A stretch of 64,000 nucleotides of DNA from Humulus lupulus (Eukaryota > Streptophyta > Magnoliopsida > Rosales > Cannabaceae). Location: positions 109,158,358 to 109,222,357 of the forward strand of contig NC_084794.1 of NCBI RefSeq assembly GCF_963169125.1, written 5' to 3'. The position numbers were made by a program, and so were the translations under genes. Below the pieces are notes generated by a model, which was not told the DNA's origin, made no database searches, and saw nothing but the letters and a program-made list of their open reading frames with translations. Shown here piece after piece: positions 33,801 through 45,033 of this stretch (the stretch's first letter is position 1; every line of letters starts with the position of its first letter).

Positions 33801-36081
33801 TGTAACGCCCTACTACCTTAGAGCCGTTACTAAGTGAGTTTTAAGACGAAACAGTGTGCAATGAACTCGCTAACCGAGATTTTGAAACAAAAGTGTGACT
33901 AATTAAAAGTTAAGGCTGTAATCTTAGAAAAACGTGTTGTCTCAATAAAACTTCTAGTATTAAACATTTGGGATCCCAACATAAGGTTCGAAAACTATTT
34001 ACTTCTTAAAATAAGTTTACAATTGATCAGTTATAAAAATCATAGATTATTACAGCCATTTTCAAATAAACCCCCAACCAAAGCAGTCGGGCATGCCAAA
34101 CATGTACGCGTCGCTTCACGCTCTCCGTACTCATGGTTGGTTGACTCAGCCATTGCCCTTACCTGCAACACGGAGCACCCGTGAGCCGAGGCCCAGCAAG
34201 AAAACTCATGCAAAGCATAACATATGCAATTTATACAGTTTCTCATAACAGATAATCCACATATAAACAAGTCAACCATTAGACTAAATAAATACGGCCA
34301 TGCCGCCCCCAAAGCCTTACCGAAGCCTGGGGTCTCGGTCTTCACCGTAGGGATACCACCCATATCCCCTGGGTCCTACCCTGACCATAGCATCCCATGT
34401 GCTAGGTGTTACTTCCGGCCCCACTGCCGTTCTCGGCCTTGCCGCCCTCGGCCATAGCCGTTCAATTCACTATAATCATATATAGCATAAATCAAACAGC
34501 ATTCAAAAAAATATCAATTCATTTAAATCTGCACCCTAACATGTAATGCAATATAGGGCCATGCCCTGCAATCATCTTATCATGCAACATGCAATGTAGG
34601 GTCGTGCCCCGCAATCACACTATGGGCCCATGTCCCATCCTACGGGTGTTATAGTTTTCTTACCTGTATTCCGAGCCTCCTGATGCACTAAAGCCGCGAG
34701 CACGGTCCTCTAGCACGAGCCTCACCAACAACCTAGTCACAACACACAAGAAACATCCCTCAATACTAATCAAATCAAAAACTGCTTCCCGGGACCAATC
34801 CCACACTCTCGGGACTCCCAATTCCCTAAAACAATTCATCGGAAACATCCCCCGAACCCCCGGAGAAAAAGCTCAAAAATCGCCAAAAATGATATCCTGA
34901 AATTGGCCTTGTGCCGCGACACAACTTTCTTGTTCCGCGGCACCCAGCAAGTCAGGGGCTCCACGCCGCGGCACGCCTTCGCAGGCCCAGAATTCTGGGT
35001 TTTTCTTCGCGTTTTCACCGAGTTAAAACCTTCCCAAATCATACCAAACCAATACCCAAACCCCAAAATCAATTTAATACTTTAAATGGACCATCTAACA
35101 ACCCATAAACACTAGATTCAAGCTCAAAACACAATCACACTCACAAATCCACCCAATTGATTTCAACTTCAACAACTTAAACCCATAGGCCAAAAACACA
35201 AACCCAAGCTTGAAAAACCTAAACCATACCTCAAAAATCTTAAACCACAACAGATAAAACTCTTAAAATTGACTAGGATCCTTACCTTGAAGTGGAGAAT
35301 CCACCCTTTGCTTCCTTGAATCCATCTCCAAGTCTCCAAAATCAGCTCCTTCCCCTCTTCTTCTTCTTCTTCTTCTTCTTCTTCTTCTAGCTTTTCTTTC
35401 TCTTTATTTTTTAACAAAACCAAACAATGACTAAGCCCCAAACCGTGTACCCCATATAACCCAGCTGCCATATATCACATTCCCAGCCAAATGACCATTT
35501 TACCCCTCCTTGCTTATCCTTTCCCAACTAAACCTCAAGGGCACTTAAGTCCTTTTACTTCTATTTCATTTCTACCATTTTCTATCTAGAACTTGTTACT
35601 CTCAGTAGTAACTAATGGTTACCCAGGTTACTCAATCACCAATAACCATTACCCGCTAAATCTCAATCTTAACCATAAAATTCCCAAAGTACCCGTAGGC
35701 TCCTCCTGAGCCGGGTATAGAAATCTCGTTGTGACTCTTAAGTTAACTAGCTCTCTAGGACCGTCTCGGCACGTGCATCACAACAATAACACCACACTCA
35801 CGTGGTACAATTCACATAATACAATTATCACATATATGCCCTCAGCGGGCTAAAATTACCAATTTACCCCTATCATGCAAACGGGGTCCACATGCATAAT
35901 TATTTCACCTAACATGCATACTAACCACGTAGTCATGCATCTCGATGTTCAATTAATCATATAACATGCTTTAAATCATAATCATGCATTTAACTCATCA
36001 AATCACACATAAATCCCAACATGCCCTCCTGGCACACTAATCAAGGCCCTTAAGCCTTAATAGCGATTTTGGGTTGTTACA
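33801..36081 (-). repeat. H 3' LTR (transcript sense)
   Basis: 2281 bp, TGTAACGCCC...GGTTGTTACA. It contains a palindromic GC island at about 34910-34980, AGGTAAG-type sites on the minus strand at 34158-34164, 34659-34665 and 35281-35287, and a (TTC)n tract near 35360-35390. Confidence 0.93.
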
Positions 36082-36120
36082 ACTATCCCCTCCTCATAAA
36101 AATTTCGTCCTCGAAATTTA
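36082..36120 (-). promoter_or_regulatory. H polypurine tract and residual pol C-terminus
   Basis: In minus sense, TTTTTATGAGGAGGGGATAG runs into the 3' LTR and is preceded by a frame reading NFEDEIFM. Both are characteristic of the end of chromovirus pol, where stop, polypurine tract and LTR nearly overlap. Confidence 0.8.
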
Positions 36121-39100
36121 TCCAACATATCAGTCAGTAAACCCGCAAATCTGACCATAATTTCCAAGGTCCACCGCCTTTACTTTACTTTTCAATAACC
36201 CTCTCACAAGAGTAACAATCTTGCCCCTCAAGATTTTGTCTAATAGCCATGCTCTCGATAGCTCCTCGTTTACCCCGCAACCCTGCTGAAGCCTCAGGGT
36301 CTTCCTAAATTACAATGGCCAATTCATTGTCTTATTCCTGATTCCAGAGATACTCAAAAATCATCACCTCTACTAGGTGGGATCAGCTTGTAGGCCCCGC
36401 TGGCCTAACCCTTAGTATAACTTCAGTTTATGTTGAATTAAAAGCCAGAACTCTCCCTTCTTTCTCTTAACACCTTACAGATCCTCGTCTGTTACCACGC
36501 AGAGATGCAACTCTTTCTTCCCGGAACTTTATTTCCTGATAACTTAGCAATTTACCAGCTCTTTACTCTTTCAAATAGGCAGACACTCCTGCCTTAAGAA
36601 TTCCAACAACCTCCCTGGCTTTTCTCTGAACCAATGCCAAACAGTAGCATTCACTATTCTTTACTTCTTTCTATGTCCTATGTCGTGTTACAATAACAAG
36701 ACACCAGCAACTGCCACCACGACTAACTCATCAGGGATTACACTTCCCTTAATACCTCAAGTATTTGCCTACTCAGCGCTCAATTCTTTAAGATATCTGA
36801 TAAACTTTCAGACTGTCATTTCACTTGCAATCAACCAATAATCCCAGATTCCCACTCTGTTCTTTTCGTTCTCTATATCCATTCCAAAATTTAAAAAAAA
36901 TACTATTGGGTCCCAATTCAGTATCATCGGCATTCTACCCTGAAACCAGTTCACCTGAACTAGCTACATTAACTCCATTAACTGAGTTAAAACTTTTCAT
37001 GTCTGGATACCTTTCTTAAGGTCTATTGTGGTCCATTTCCACGATACACCACCACATCACTTAACCCCTCAGGGTCCAAAGGAAAACACTAGATCCTGAC
37101 ACCCGCTCAACCCTCCCGGTACCGCGTACCCTAGGAGGTGGAATGATGTCCATTCAGAACCCTCATTCAAAACCAAATCCTAACTGGAACCCTCACTCGA
37201 TCATGGTATCCTACTTGTACCACCATGACAGGGTCCTTCCCTGTTTCAACTCAAGCCAACACTTTGAATTCCATAGCTCAGTGACACCCACCAGTTAACC
37301 ATTACCTACTAACATCATGCCGATCTCAGTCGTTGCCTTGTCCACTCCATTACAGCCTATAGCGTTATTCCTTGACTGATACACGCCTCCCAGCTAGGAG
37401 TTCCGCCTCCCATTAAATTTCCCTCGCTCAATCGAGGATTTCAACCACTGATCATTTGTCTGTTACTTTTCACCACCTCTGTGTCTCAACGCTATCTTTC
37501 TTACTAGTACCCAATACTTAAGTACCTTATGCCCCACACAACAGTCAACTTAACGTTCTAAGTGTATCAACCGTGATCCATTCAGTCGTCTCCCGCAAGG
37601 TTCAATCCATGCTCGCGTCAATTATACCTAGGCGTGCCCAAATCGTGGTACACTACCCCATTTCCATAACCTTACCATAGTTCAGGTCCTTTATGCAATC
37701 ACTCTTTACTTAACCTTAACACACATATATTCCAGCATCACCAGATATCAATCAATTCTTACCTTGTCTTCTGAATTTCCTTCTGATGTGACACCACTCA
37801 GTCCGTCTAACCTCAAGTTTTACTGTTCTCCTCGTCTCTTGATGTAGTTGTCCCCGGAGATGATTGTGCAATAGATGACGCGCTTACCAGTCTTGTTATG
37901 CCTTCAATTCTTCAGACGCTCTTCATTAGCTTCTTTGTGGCTTCAGATCAATTCTTCTCTTACCTGTCCTTTCTCCTTGTAGCTCTAGTCTGAGTACTCC
38001 TGACGACATCCAAACTAACACTCCGTAGAACCTTACTTGTGACTTCGCCTTCGGGGTACAACGTCTTCAGCATAATCATTGCTCACCATTTCCGTCTGGG
38101 AGTAATCCGCATGCACTGCTCGTGAGCTTGAAGGGGACCTGTCCATACCGTTCCCGCATTCTCTGCCTAAAGAACTTACCTGTGCTGCTGTAGCTTGAAC
38201 CATTCTAGAGTCTTCATTACCAACTCCTCACACCCAACCCGGTGTAGACTAGACAATTCACGAAATGTCTCTGTCCTTGGTTTCCAATTGGTAACAACCA
38301 GGTCATAGATCGACTCTTGGGGACATCGTCCCATCTTGTATCCAACATTAAACTTTTTCTTCTAACCCGACGATGCTAACAATCCCCGCAGTATAACACT
38401 CTGGCTACCCCAAGGTTGAATTCCCCCGTTGCTTCAATAGATTTTCTGTCAGCCAAAACCGTCTTTTACAACATTCCTTATACCAATCCTATCTGTAGTC
38501 CGACCTTGAAGTACCCCCGAATCTCTCTTTACATACCCACATAATTTTCCCACTGATCCGCTCAGTTTCCACTCAGTCTCATTCACATACTCCAGATGAT
38601 GTCCACTACAATCCATGGTTATTTCTTAACTGCTTAGCTCTCTCACTGTGACTCATGCTAAGGCTCCCTTAAGACAAACTCTGTCATATACTATGCACTT
38701 CTTGATCACTTGCATCCTGATCCATCTGCCAGAGTTTCAAATTTCTTCTCAATAAGTGTTACTATCCTCAGCCTCTCAAATAGCACCTTTGAGGCAACCT
38801 CTCTATGTCCATCCCTCTCACTGGACATTCTCAACACCGAGTCCTTCCAGTTCGTTACATGACCAAAGCATAAACCATTCCGTTAAATACTCATCCTCGA
38901 GGAATCAGCCTTGAACTTTGAATGTATCGCTGCATTCTAGTTCTCCGCTCCCTCACCATGGGAAACCCATCCTAACTTATCGAGTCATTCTATGTAGAAG
39001 TCATGGCCTCACCTGGCCTCCTCTCAGGTGGCATCCTCTCCCTCATGTGCATACCAAATCACCCTCCTGATTCCTGCCGCCATCTCGATAACCACCTTTT

Positions 39101-40651
39101 CGATCAGGCTTCTTTCCAATCTCAAATTAGGTGCCCAAGCACTGTCTGGGGTCCTTTTCCTCAAAATTGAGAATCCGACCTCGCTGCGTTCTATCAACAA
39201 AAGTACCATCTTATTGATCAGACTTTTCCCCTTTCTTGGCAAAACCAGAAGCCACCGAACTAATCGGGGTTCTTTCAACTTGATTATCACGAATCTATCC
39301 TTACTAACTCCATCCAAGGAAGCGCTGCCATTGCGGCTCTAGCACTCGTGCTCTATACATCGACCATCAGTTCCTCGAACTACATGGCCCTCTCTGCCAT
39401 CCACATACAGACGATAAGTCCTTACATCAGAGCAGCCCAAATGCCCTGGACTATCCCAGAGTTCCATCCTTAAATGGGTCGCCACCAATTCCGGATACAT
39501 CCGTCAGTATAAATTCTCAAAATGAATTATCCAATTCACCAAACCCATTGTTCTACACTGTTGTTACTCTATCAGTCCAAACCAAACTTATAAGTCCACC
39601 AGTCTCCATAGTTCAAATCATGTCTTTATAACCTCTTCTATCAATCATCATCTGAGTTCTTTTCAGCCCATTAAGCCCGTACTTCAGCCCGAGTACCATT
39701 TCCAGGCATCTCCCTGCCTCAACATTTAACACAACCCTTTAATCAGGATATCTCATCCTCTTAACCAAGGGTGGAATTAACTCTGCTCATCTATTGATAA
39801 ATTCCTTGTCAACTCGTACCTTCCTCAACACTAGAGGATAACACCCTTTACGCCTTTCATATAATACCCTTATCTGTCCTTACCTCACAGTAAACCAACA
39901 CTGGTAACCTTACTGATAAAACATCGAAATCAGCTATTTCCCCAGAGAAATCCGTTGTTCACTTATCCCATCTCAACTAACAAACTCCACAGCTTACCCA
40001 CACACTAGTGACCCTCTACTGCTGCTTTCAGGGATAACTGGAGATCTCAACTCCAACTTATATCTAAAAACCCCTCTTTAACACAATATCAGGTCCCCAA
40101 ACCCTTCTAGGAACCAACAACTCGAGTTCATCCGTCAAAACCGACCAAACTCCTGAACTCAGAGGTTCATACCCTGAACCAACTCACAACTAAATCCAAA
40201 TATCCACAGGTATAATGCACACACAAGCATATACTAGGTCAAATCCACAATGGCATACATTTAGCTACCAAATTTAATCACCACTAAGTATATCCATACT
40301 CATCATGCTTTATACAAGCCAATTAACAGATATAACATATGAATTTAATTCAGAAAATTAACCACATACGCTCAATATGCGAACCATTATGCCAACATTC
40401 ATCCACATGCATAATAATATTATTCAGCGTGCATCAATCTCAACATGCAATAATCAAGGGCCCAGCCCAACAGCATCTCATGCATATGTCATTTCATTCC
40501 TCATGCTCCAAATAGATAAGCAGGCAAACAGGGCATTCAAACATACATTCAGACATGTTAATCAATCATACCAACCAACCCTGAGTCGAGCTTGTCACTG
40601 ACAGCAAGCGTACATGTTCGGTCGATCTCCGGAACCAATAAACCTTGGCTC
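36121..40651 (-). other. H interior, non-coding
   Basis: 4.5 kb in which I see no retroelement enzyme motif. The longest frame is 104 codons (39028-39342, plus), opposite one of 97 codons, with no recognisable domain. Base composition is markedly less AT-rich than the flanks and the minus strand is G/A-rich (CT-rich as written). It may contain packaging signals retained by selection for trans-mobilisation. Confidence 0.65.
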
Positions 40652-40663
40652 ACTCTGATACCA
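40652..40663 (-). promoter_or_regulatory. H primer-binding site (initiator Met tRNA type)
   Basis: The minus strand reads TGGTATCAGAGT three bases inside the 5' LTR, one base different from the standard plant site TGGTATCAGAGC. Confidence 0.88.
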
Positions 40664-40666
40664 AGT

Positions 40667-42959
40667 TGTAACGCCCTACTACCTTAGAGCCGTTACTAAG
40701 TGAGTTTTAAGACAAAACAGTGTGCAATGAACTCGCTAACCGAGATTTTGAAACAAAAGTGTGACTAATTAAAATTTAAGGCTGTAATCTTAGAAAAACG
40801 TGTTGTCTCAATAAAACTTCTAGTATTAAACATTTGGGATCCCAACATAAGGTTCGAAAACTATTTACTTCTTAAAATAAGTTTACAATTGATTAGTTAT
40901 AAAAATCATAGATTATTACAAACATTTTCAAATAAACCCCCAACCAAAGCAGTCGGGCATGCCAAACATGTACGCGTCGCTTCACGCTCTCCGTACTCAT
41001 GGTTGGTTGACTCAGCCATTGCCCTTACCTGCAACACGGAGCACCCGTGAGCCGAGACCCAGCAAGAAAACTCATGCAGAGCATAACATATGCAATTTAT
41101 ACAGTTTCTCATAACAGATAATCCACATATAAACAAGTCAACCATGAGACTAAACAAATACGGCCATGCCGCCCCCAAAGCCTTACCGAAGCCTGGGGTC
41201 TCGGTCTTCACAGTAGGGATACCACCCGTATCCCCTGGGTCCTACCCTGACCCTAGCATCCCATGTGCTAGGTGTTACTTCCGGCCCCGCTGCTGTTCTC
41301 GGCCTTGCCGCCCTCGGCCATAGCCGTTCAATTCACTATAATCATATATAGCATAAATCAAACAGCATTCAAACAAATATCAACTCATTTAAATCTGCAC
41401 CTTAATATGTAATGAAATATAGGGTCATGCCCTGCAATCATCTCATCATGCAACATGCAATATAGGGCCGTGCCCCGCAATCACACTATGGGCCCATGCC
41501 CCATCCTACGGGTGTTATAGTTTTCTTACCTGTATTCCGAGCCTCATGATGCACTAAAGCCGCGAGCACGGTCCTCTAGCACGAGCCTCACCAACAACCT
41601 AGTCACAACACACAAGAAACATCCCTCAATACTAATCAAATCAAAAACTGCTTCCCGGGACCAATCCCACACTCTCGGGACTCCCAAATCCCTAAAACAA
41701 TTCATCGGAAACATCCCCCGAACCCCCGGAGCAAAAGCTCAAAAATCGCCAAAAATGATATCCTAAAATTGGCCTTGTGCCGCGACACAACTTTCTTGTG
41801 CCGCGGCACCCAGCAAGTCAAGGGCTCCACGCCGCGGCACGCAAAAACTGTGCCGCGGCACGCCTTCGCAGGCCCAGAATTCTGGGTTTTCCTTCGCGCT
41901 TTCACCGAGTTAAAACCTTCACAAATCATACCAAACCAATACCCAAACCCCAAAATCAATTTAAGACTTTAAATGGACCATCTAACAACCCATAAACACT
42001 AGATTCAAGCTCAAAACACAATCACACTCACAAATCCACCCAATTGATTTCAACTTCAACAACTTAAACCCATAGGCCAAAAACACAAACCCAAGCTTGA
42101 AAAACCTAAACCATACCTCAAAAATCTTAAACCACAACAGATAAAACTCTTAAAATTGACTAGGATCCTTACCTTTAAGTGGAGAATCCACCCTTTGCTT
42201 CCTTGAATCCATCTCCAAGTCTCCAAAATCAGCTCCTTCCCCTCTTCTTCTTCTTCTTCTTCTTCTAGCTTTTCTTTCTCTTTATGTTTTAACAAAACCA
42301 AACAATGACTAAGCCCCAAACCGTGTACCCCATATAACCCAGCTGCCATATATCAAATTCCCAGCCAAATGACCATTTTACCCCTCCTTGCTTATCCTTT
42401 CCCAACGAAACCTCAAGGGCACTTAAGTCCTTTTACTTCTATTTCATTTCTACCATTTTCTATCTAGAACTTGTTACTCTCAGCAGTAACTAATGGTTAC
42501 CCAGGTTACTCAATCACCAATAACCATTATCCGCTAAATCTCAATCTTAACCATAAAATTCCCAAAGTACCCCTAGGCTCCTCCTGAGCCGGGTATAGAA
42601 ATCCCGTTGTGACTCTTAAGTTAACTAGCTCTCTAGGACCGTCTCGGCACGTGCATCACAACAATAACACCACACTCATGTGGTACAATTCACAGAATAC
42701 AATTATCACATATATGCCTTCAGCGGGCTAAAATTACCAATTTACCCCTATCATGCAAACGGGGTCCACATGCATAATTATTTCACCTAACACGCATACT
42801 AACCACGTAGTCATGCATCTCGATGTTCAATTAATCATATAACATGCTTTAAATCATAATCATGCATTTAACTCATCAAATCACACATAAATCCCAACAT
42901 GCCCTCCTGGCACACTAATCAAGGCCCTTAAGCCTTAATAGCGATTTTGGGTCGTTACA
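40667..42959 (-). repeat. H 5' LTR (transcript sense)
   Basis: 2293 bp, nearly identical to 33801-36081. It has an extra 21 bp in the palindromic island (second GCCGCGGCACGC unit, 41831-41842 and 41852-41863), a shorter (TTC)n tract and scattered substitutions. Confidence 0.93.
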
Positions 42960-42964
42960 ATATG

Positions 42965-43571
42965 ATTTAAGCAGTTCGAGATCTGAGGGTCAGAATTAAA
43001 TGAACCAAATGACTACAAAATAATGACACGACAACTGTCACAGTACTCGAAACCTGAATAGACGCCTATAACAAGCAGGCACGTGTCTTGCACTCGAGTG
43101 AGTGGATGGACATGTTTTCCCATAGCAGAAGCAAAAAAAACCCATACTGTGCATGTCAAAAGTGATGTCATGAACGAGCAGGATCGTCGAAAGGGGGTTC
43201 TGGGAAAAAGAGGATTCAGAAAGTTTGAGAGATTTTTAGAAGAAAGAAGAGAAGGGAAAATTTCGAATGCAAAGGTTGTAAGGTTCAAATTTTTTTTCTT
43301 CTATTTATATGTAAAATTCGGGGATAGATCTGGACCACATGATTTAAGCAGTTCGAGTCTGAGGGTCAGAATTAAATGAACCAAACGGCGACAACATGTT
43401 GACAAGATAACTGTCACAGTACTCGAAACCCGAGAAGACGTCTATAACAAGCAGACATGTGTGTTGCACTTGAGTGAGTGAGTGGACACGTTTTCCCACA
43501 GCAGAAGCGAAAACGTTCCTACTGTGCATGTCAAAAGTGACATCATACACAAGCAGGAACTTGGGGGAAAA
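42965..43571 (+). other. G2 3' non-coding region, second part, with tandem duplication and polypurine tract
   Basis: Copy one of a roughly 390-bp unit is 33632-33800 plus 42965-43184, interrupted by H. Copy two is about 43185-43560. Shared words include GATTTAAGCAGTTCGAG, GTCACAGTACTCGAAACC and CTGTGCATGTCAAAAGTGA. The stretch ends in AACTTGGGGGAAAA (about 43558-43571), the G2 polypurine tract. Confidence 0.8.
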
Positions 43572-44303
43572 TGTTGTACCCTAAAAATACAAGCTTGATT
43601 ATCTTGCTCGGGGTACAATTGCCAAATAATAAATAAAAGTTACAAGACTTTGGATATATTTCGTTAACTCCAGATCACACAGCTCGAGGTTTTGCCAGTA
43701 AGTCTGGGACAACCCAGGATCCTCTAGATCAACTCAAATGCCAACGTCAAAGATCAAGGTGTCTAGTGTCCAGATCGCCCTCATCAAGCCTGAGCATTAT
43801 CTAAGTCAAGTCATCCTGCTCCAATCACATCCAGCTCGAAAGTTGTATCTAGCTCGTGGTGGTTCAAGAACGCGCGTATGGAAGAATCCCATAAGACTCG
43901 GCAATGCATAATAAATGTTTATAAGTTATGTATTTAATGCCCAATATAACAGTTATAGGTATAATTAGGGCATTTATGTATTTCATAATTTGAGAAGTTA
44001 CCCAATTCTGTAAGTTACCATTTATTGTACGGTTATCCAATATTGTCCACTACAATTCCCTATAAATATAAGGGGAATTGACAAGAAAAGAGACTGACAT
44101 CTTGTATGCCAAAACTCAACTGAAATTGTTATAAGTAATTTCTTTAAGAGTTCCTAAACAAGAATAAGAGTGACTTGTGGACTAGGTGGGTTTTACAACT
44201 GAACAACGTAAAAACTTTATGAGTTTATATTTACGATTTATTAGCAAGCTTAATATCTCTAATCAGATTTCTTAATCCTCTGTTGGCGAAAAATCACGTA
44301 AAC
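43572..44303 (+). repeat. G2 3' LTR
   Basis: It starts TGTTGTACCC after the polypurine tract. A TATA-like CTATAAATATAAGG is at about 44061. It ends near GAAAAATCACGTAAAC, by alignment with 4644-4766. The exact last base is uncertain by about five bases because its partner LTR is incomplete and the outer duplication cannot be tested. Confidence 0.75.
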
Positions 44304-45033
44304 TGACAAATATTCAAAATCTAGCAAACTCCTCATCTATATATATATATATATATATTAGTGTGCATATATTTATATATAAAGAAATTGCTATAGTTCA
44401 ATAATTTGCCGATATTATTGAAGCATTGTACGGCAGCAACAATATTCAACTTTAGTGAATATTTTGAGTACATGTGCATTGTAGTTAATTTACATATTAA
44501 CGAGTGATAAAGTAAAATACTTTACGTGTCCCCAAAGTGCTGTTATAGACTAGAACAGTGATAAAATTCTTCCACTGTGGTTAAAATAAAGACGCTTTTG
44601 ATTGAACATCTCTTTAATTAAATATATGGTGGTTGTTCTAACATTTTGTGTTGAATAGATCGTTTCAATGTCTCCAGTGTCTTCGGTGCATGTAACCCTA
44701 ACCCTAATTTCCCTCTACTTTTAATAACTCTCTCACCATATTAACAACTTAATTGTGGATTACTATCTTTCAAATTTCAACACTGTTCTATGAAGAATAT
44801 TTCAATATACATTGCTGACTAAAATGAGATAATATACAAGTTTTAAAATTATTAGTAACTATATATATGATGAGACTTGATTTGATGCAAATACAGGGAG
44901 TGTAGTTTTTATGTCAAGTCAATTGAGTTTAAACAATAATTGCTTTCTCTGCTGATGAACCGTATAAATAATCTGAATTAGTTACTTGATAATGAGAAAG
45001 TTTCACTTTTATATTATCGGAGTCAATACAACC
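44304..45033. other. AT-rich DNA of unknown origin
   Basis: It contains an (AT)n run at 44338-44359. No coding frame or element end is recognised. Two CCCTAA words at about 44696 are too few to be telomeric. Confidence 0.6.
44338..44359. repeat. (AT)n microsatellite
   Basis: Eleven uninterrupted AT/TA dinucleotides. Confidence 0.95.

Larger units (their letters stand above)
33801..42959 (-). mobile_element. H: complete LTR element with non-coding interior (LARD-like, chromovirus-derived)
   Basis: 9159 bp with LTRs 33801-36081 and 40667-42959. The primer site is at 40652-40663 on the minus strand and the polypurine tract is next to 36082. Target duplications ACATG (33796-33800) and ATATG (42960-42964) differ by one base. 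The interior (4.6 kb) has no gag, protease, RT or integrase motif that I can find on either strand. The only pol trace is the terminal NFEDEIFMRRG, the usual C-terminus of Tekay/Del-type chromovirus polyproteins. It therefore fits the large retrotransposon derivative (LARD) class, mobilised in trans. Confidence 0.85.
4644..44303 (+). mobile_element. G2: old plus-strand Tat-like Gypsy element split by six insertions
   Basis: The 3' end of its 5' LTR is at 4644-4766 and its 3' LTR at 43572-44303; these align block by block (CTGAACAACGT.AAAACTTTAT, GATTTATTAGCAAGCTTAAT, TGTTGGCGAAAAA). Between them, in order, are leader, gag, protease, RT, RNase H, integrase, an antisense extra ORF, a 3' non-coding region with an internal duplication, a polypurine tract and the 3' LTR. 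After removing insertions B, C, D, E, C1 and H, about 11.5 kb of its own sequence remains in view, within the size range of Tat elements. The 5' part of the 5' LTR lies left of the window. Confidence 0.8.

Noticed and set aside
34040..35471. Several 60-107 codon ORFs repeated at 40906-42349
   Set aside because: They lie within the two LTRs of H, differ by indels, and include an acidic repeat from a (TTC)n tract. They are not genes.
39024..39342. 97- and 104-codon ORFs as a possible gene inside H
   Set aside because: The two are antisense shadows of each other, no domain is recognised, and no promoter or splice context supports them.
44690..44715. CCCTAACCCTAA words as an interstitial telomere
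   Set aside because: Only two copies, and of CCCTAA rather than the plant CCCTAAA unit. Chance in this sequence.
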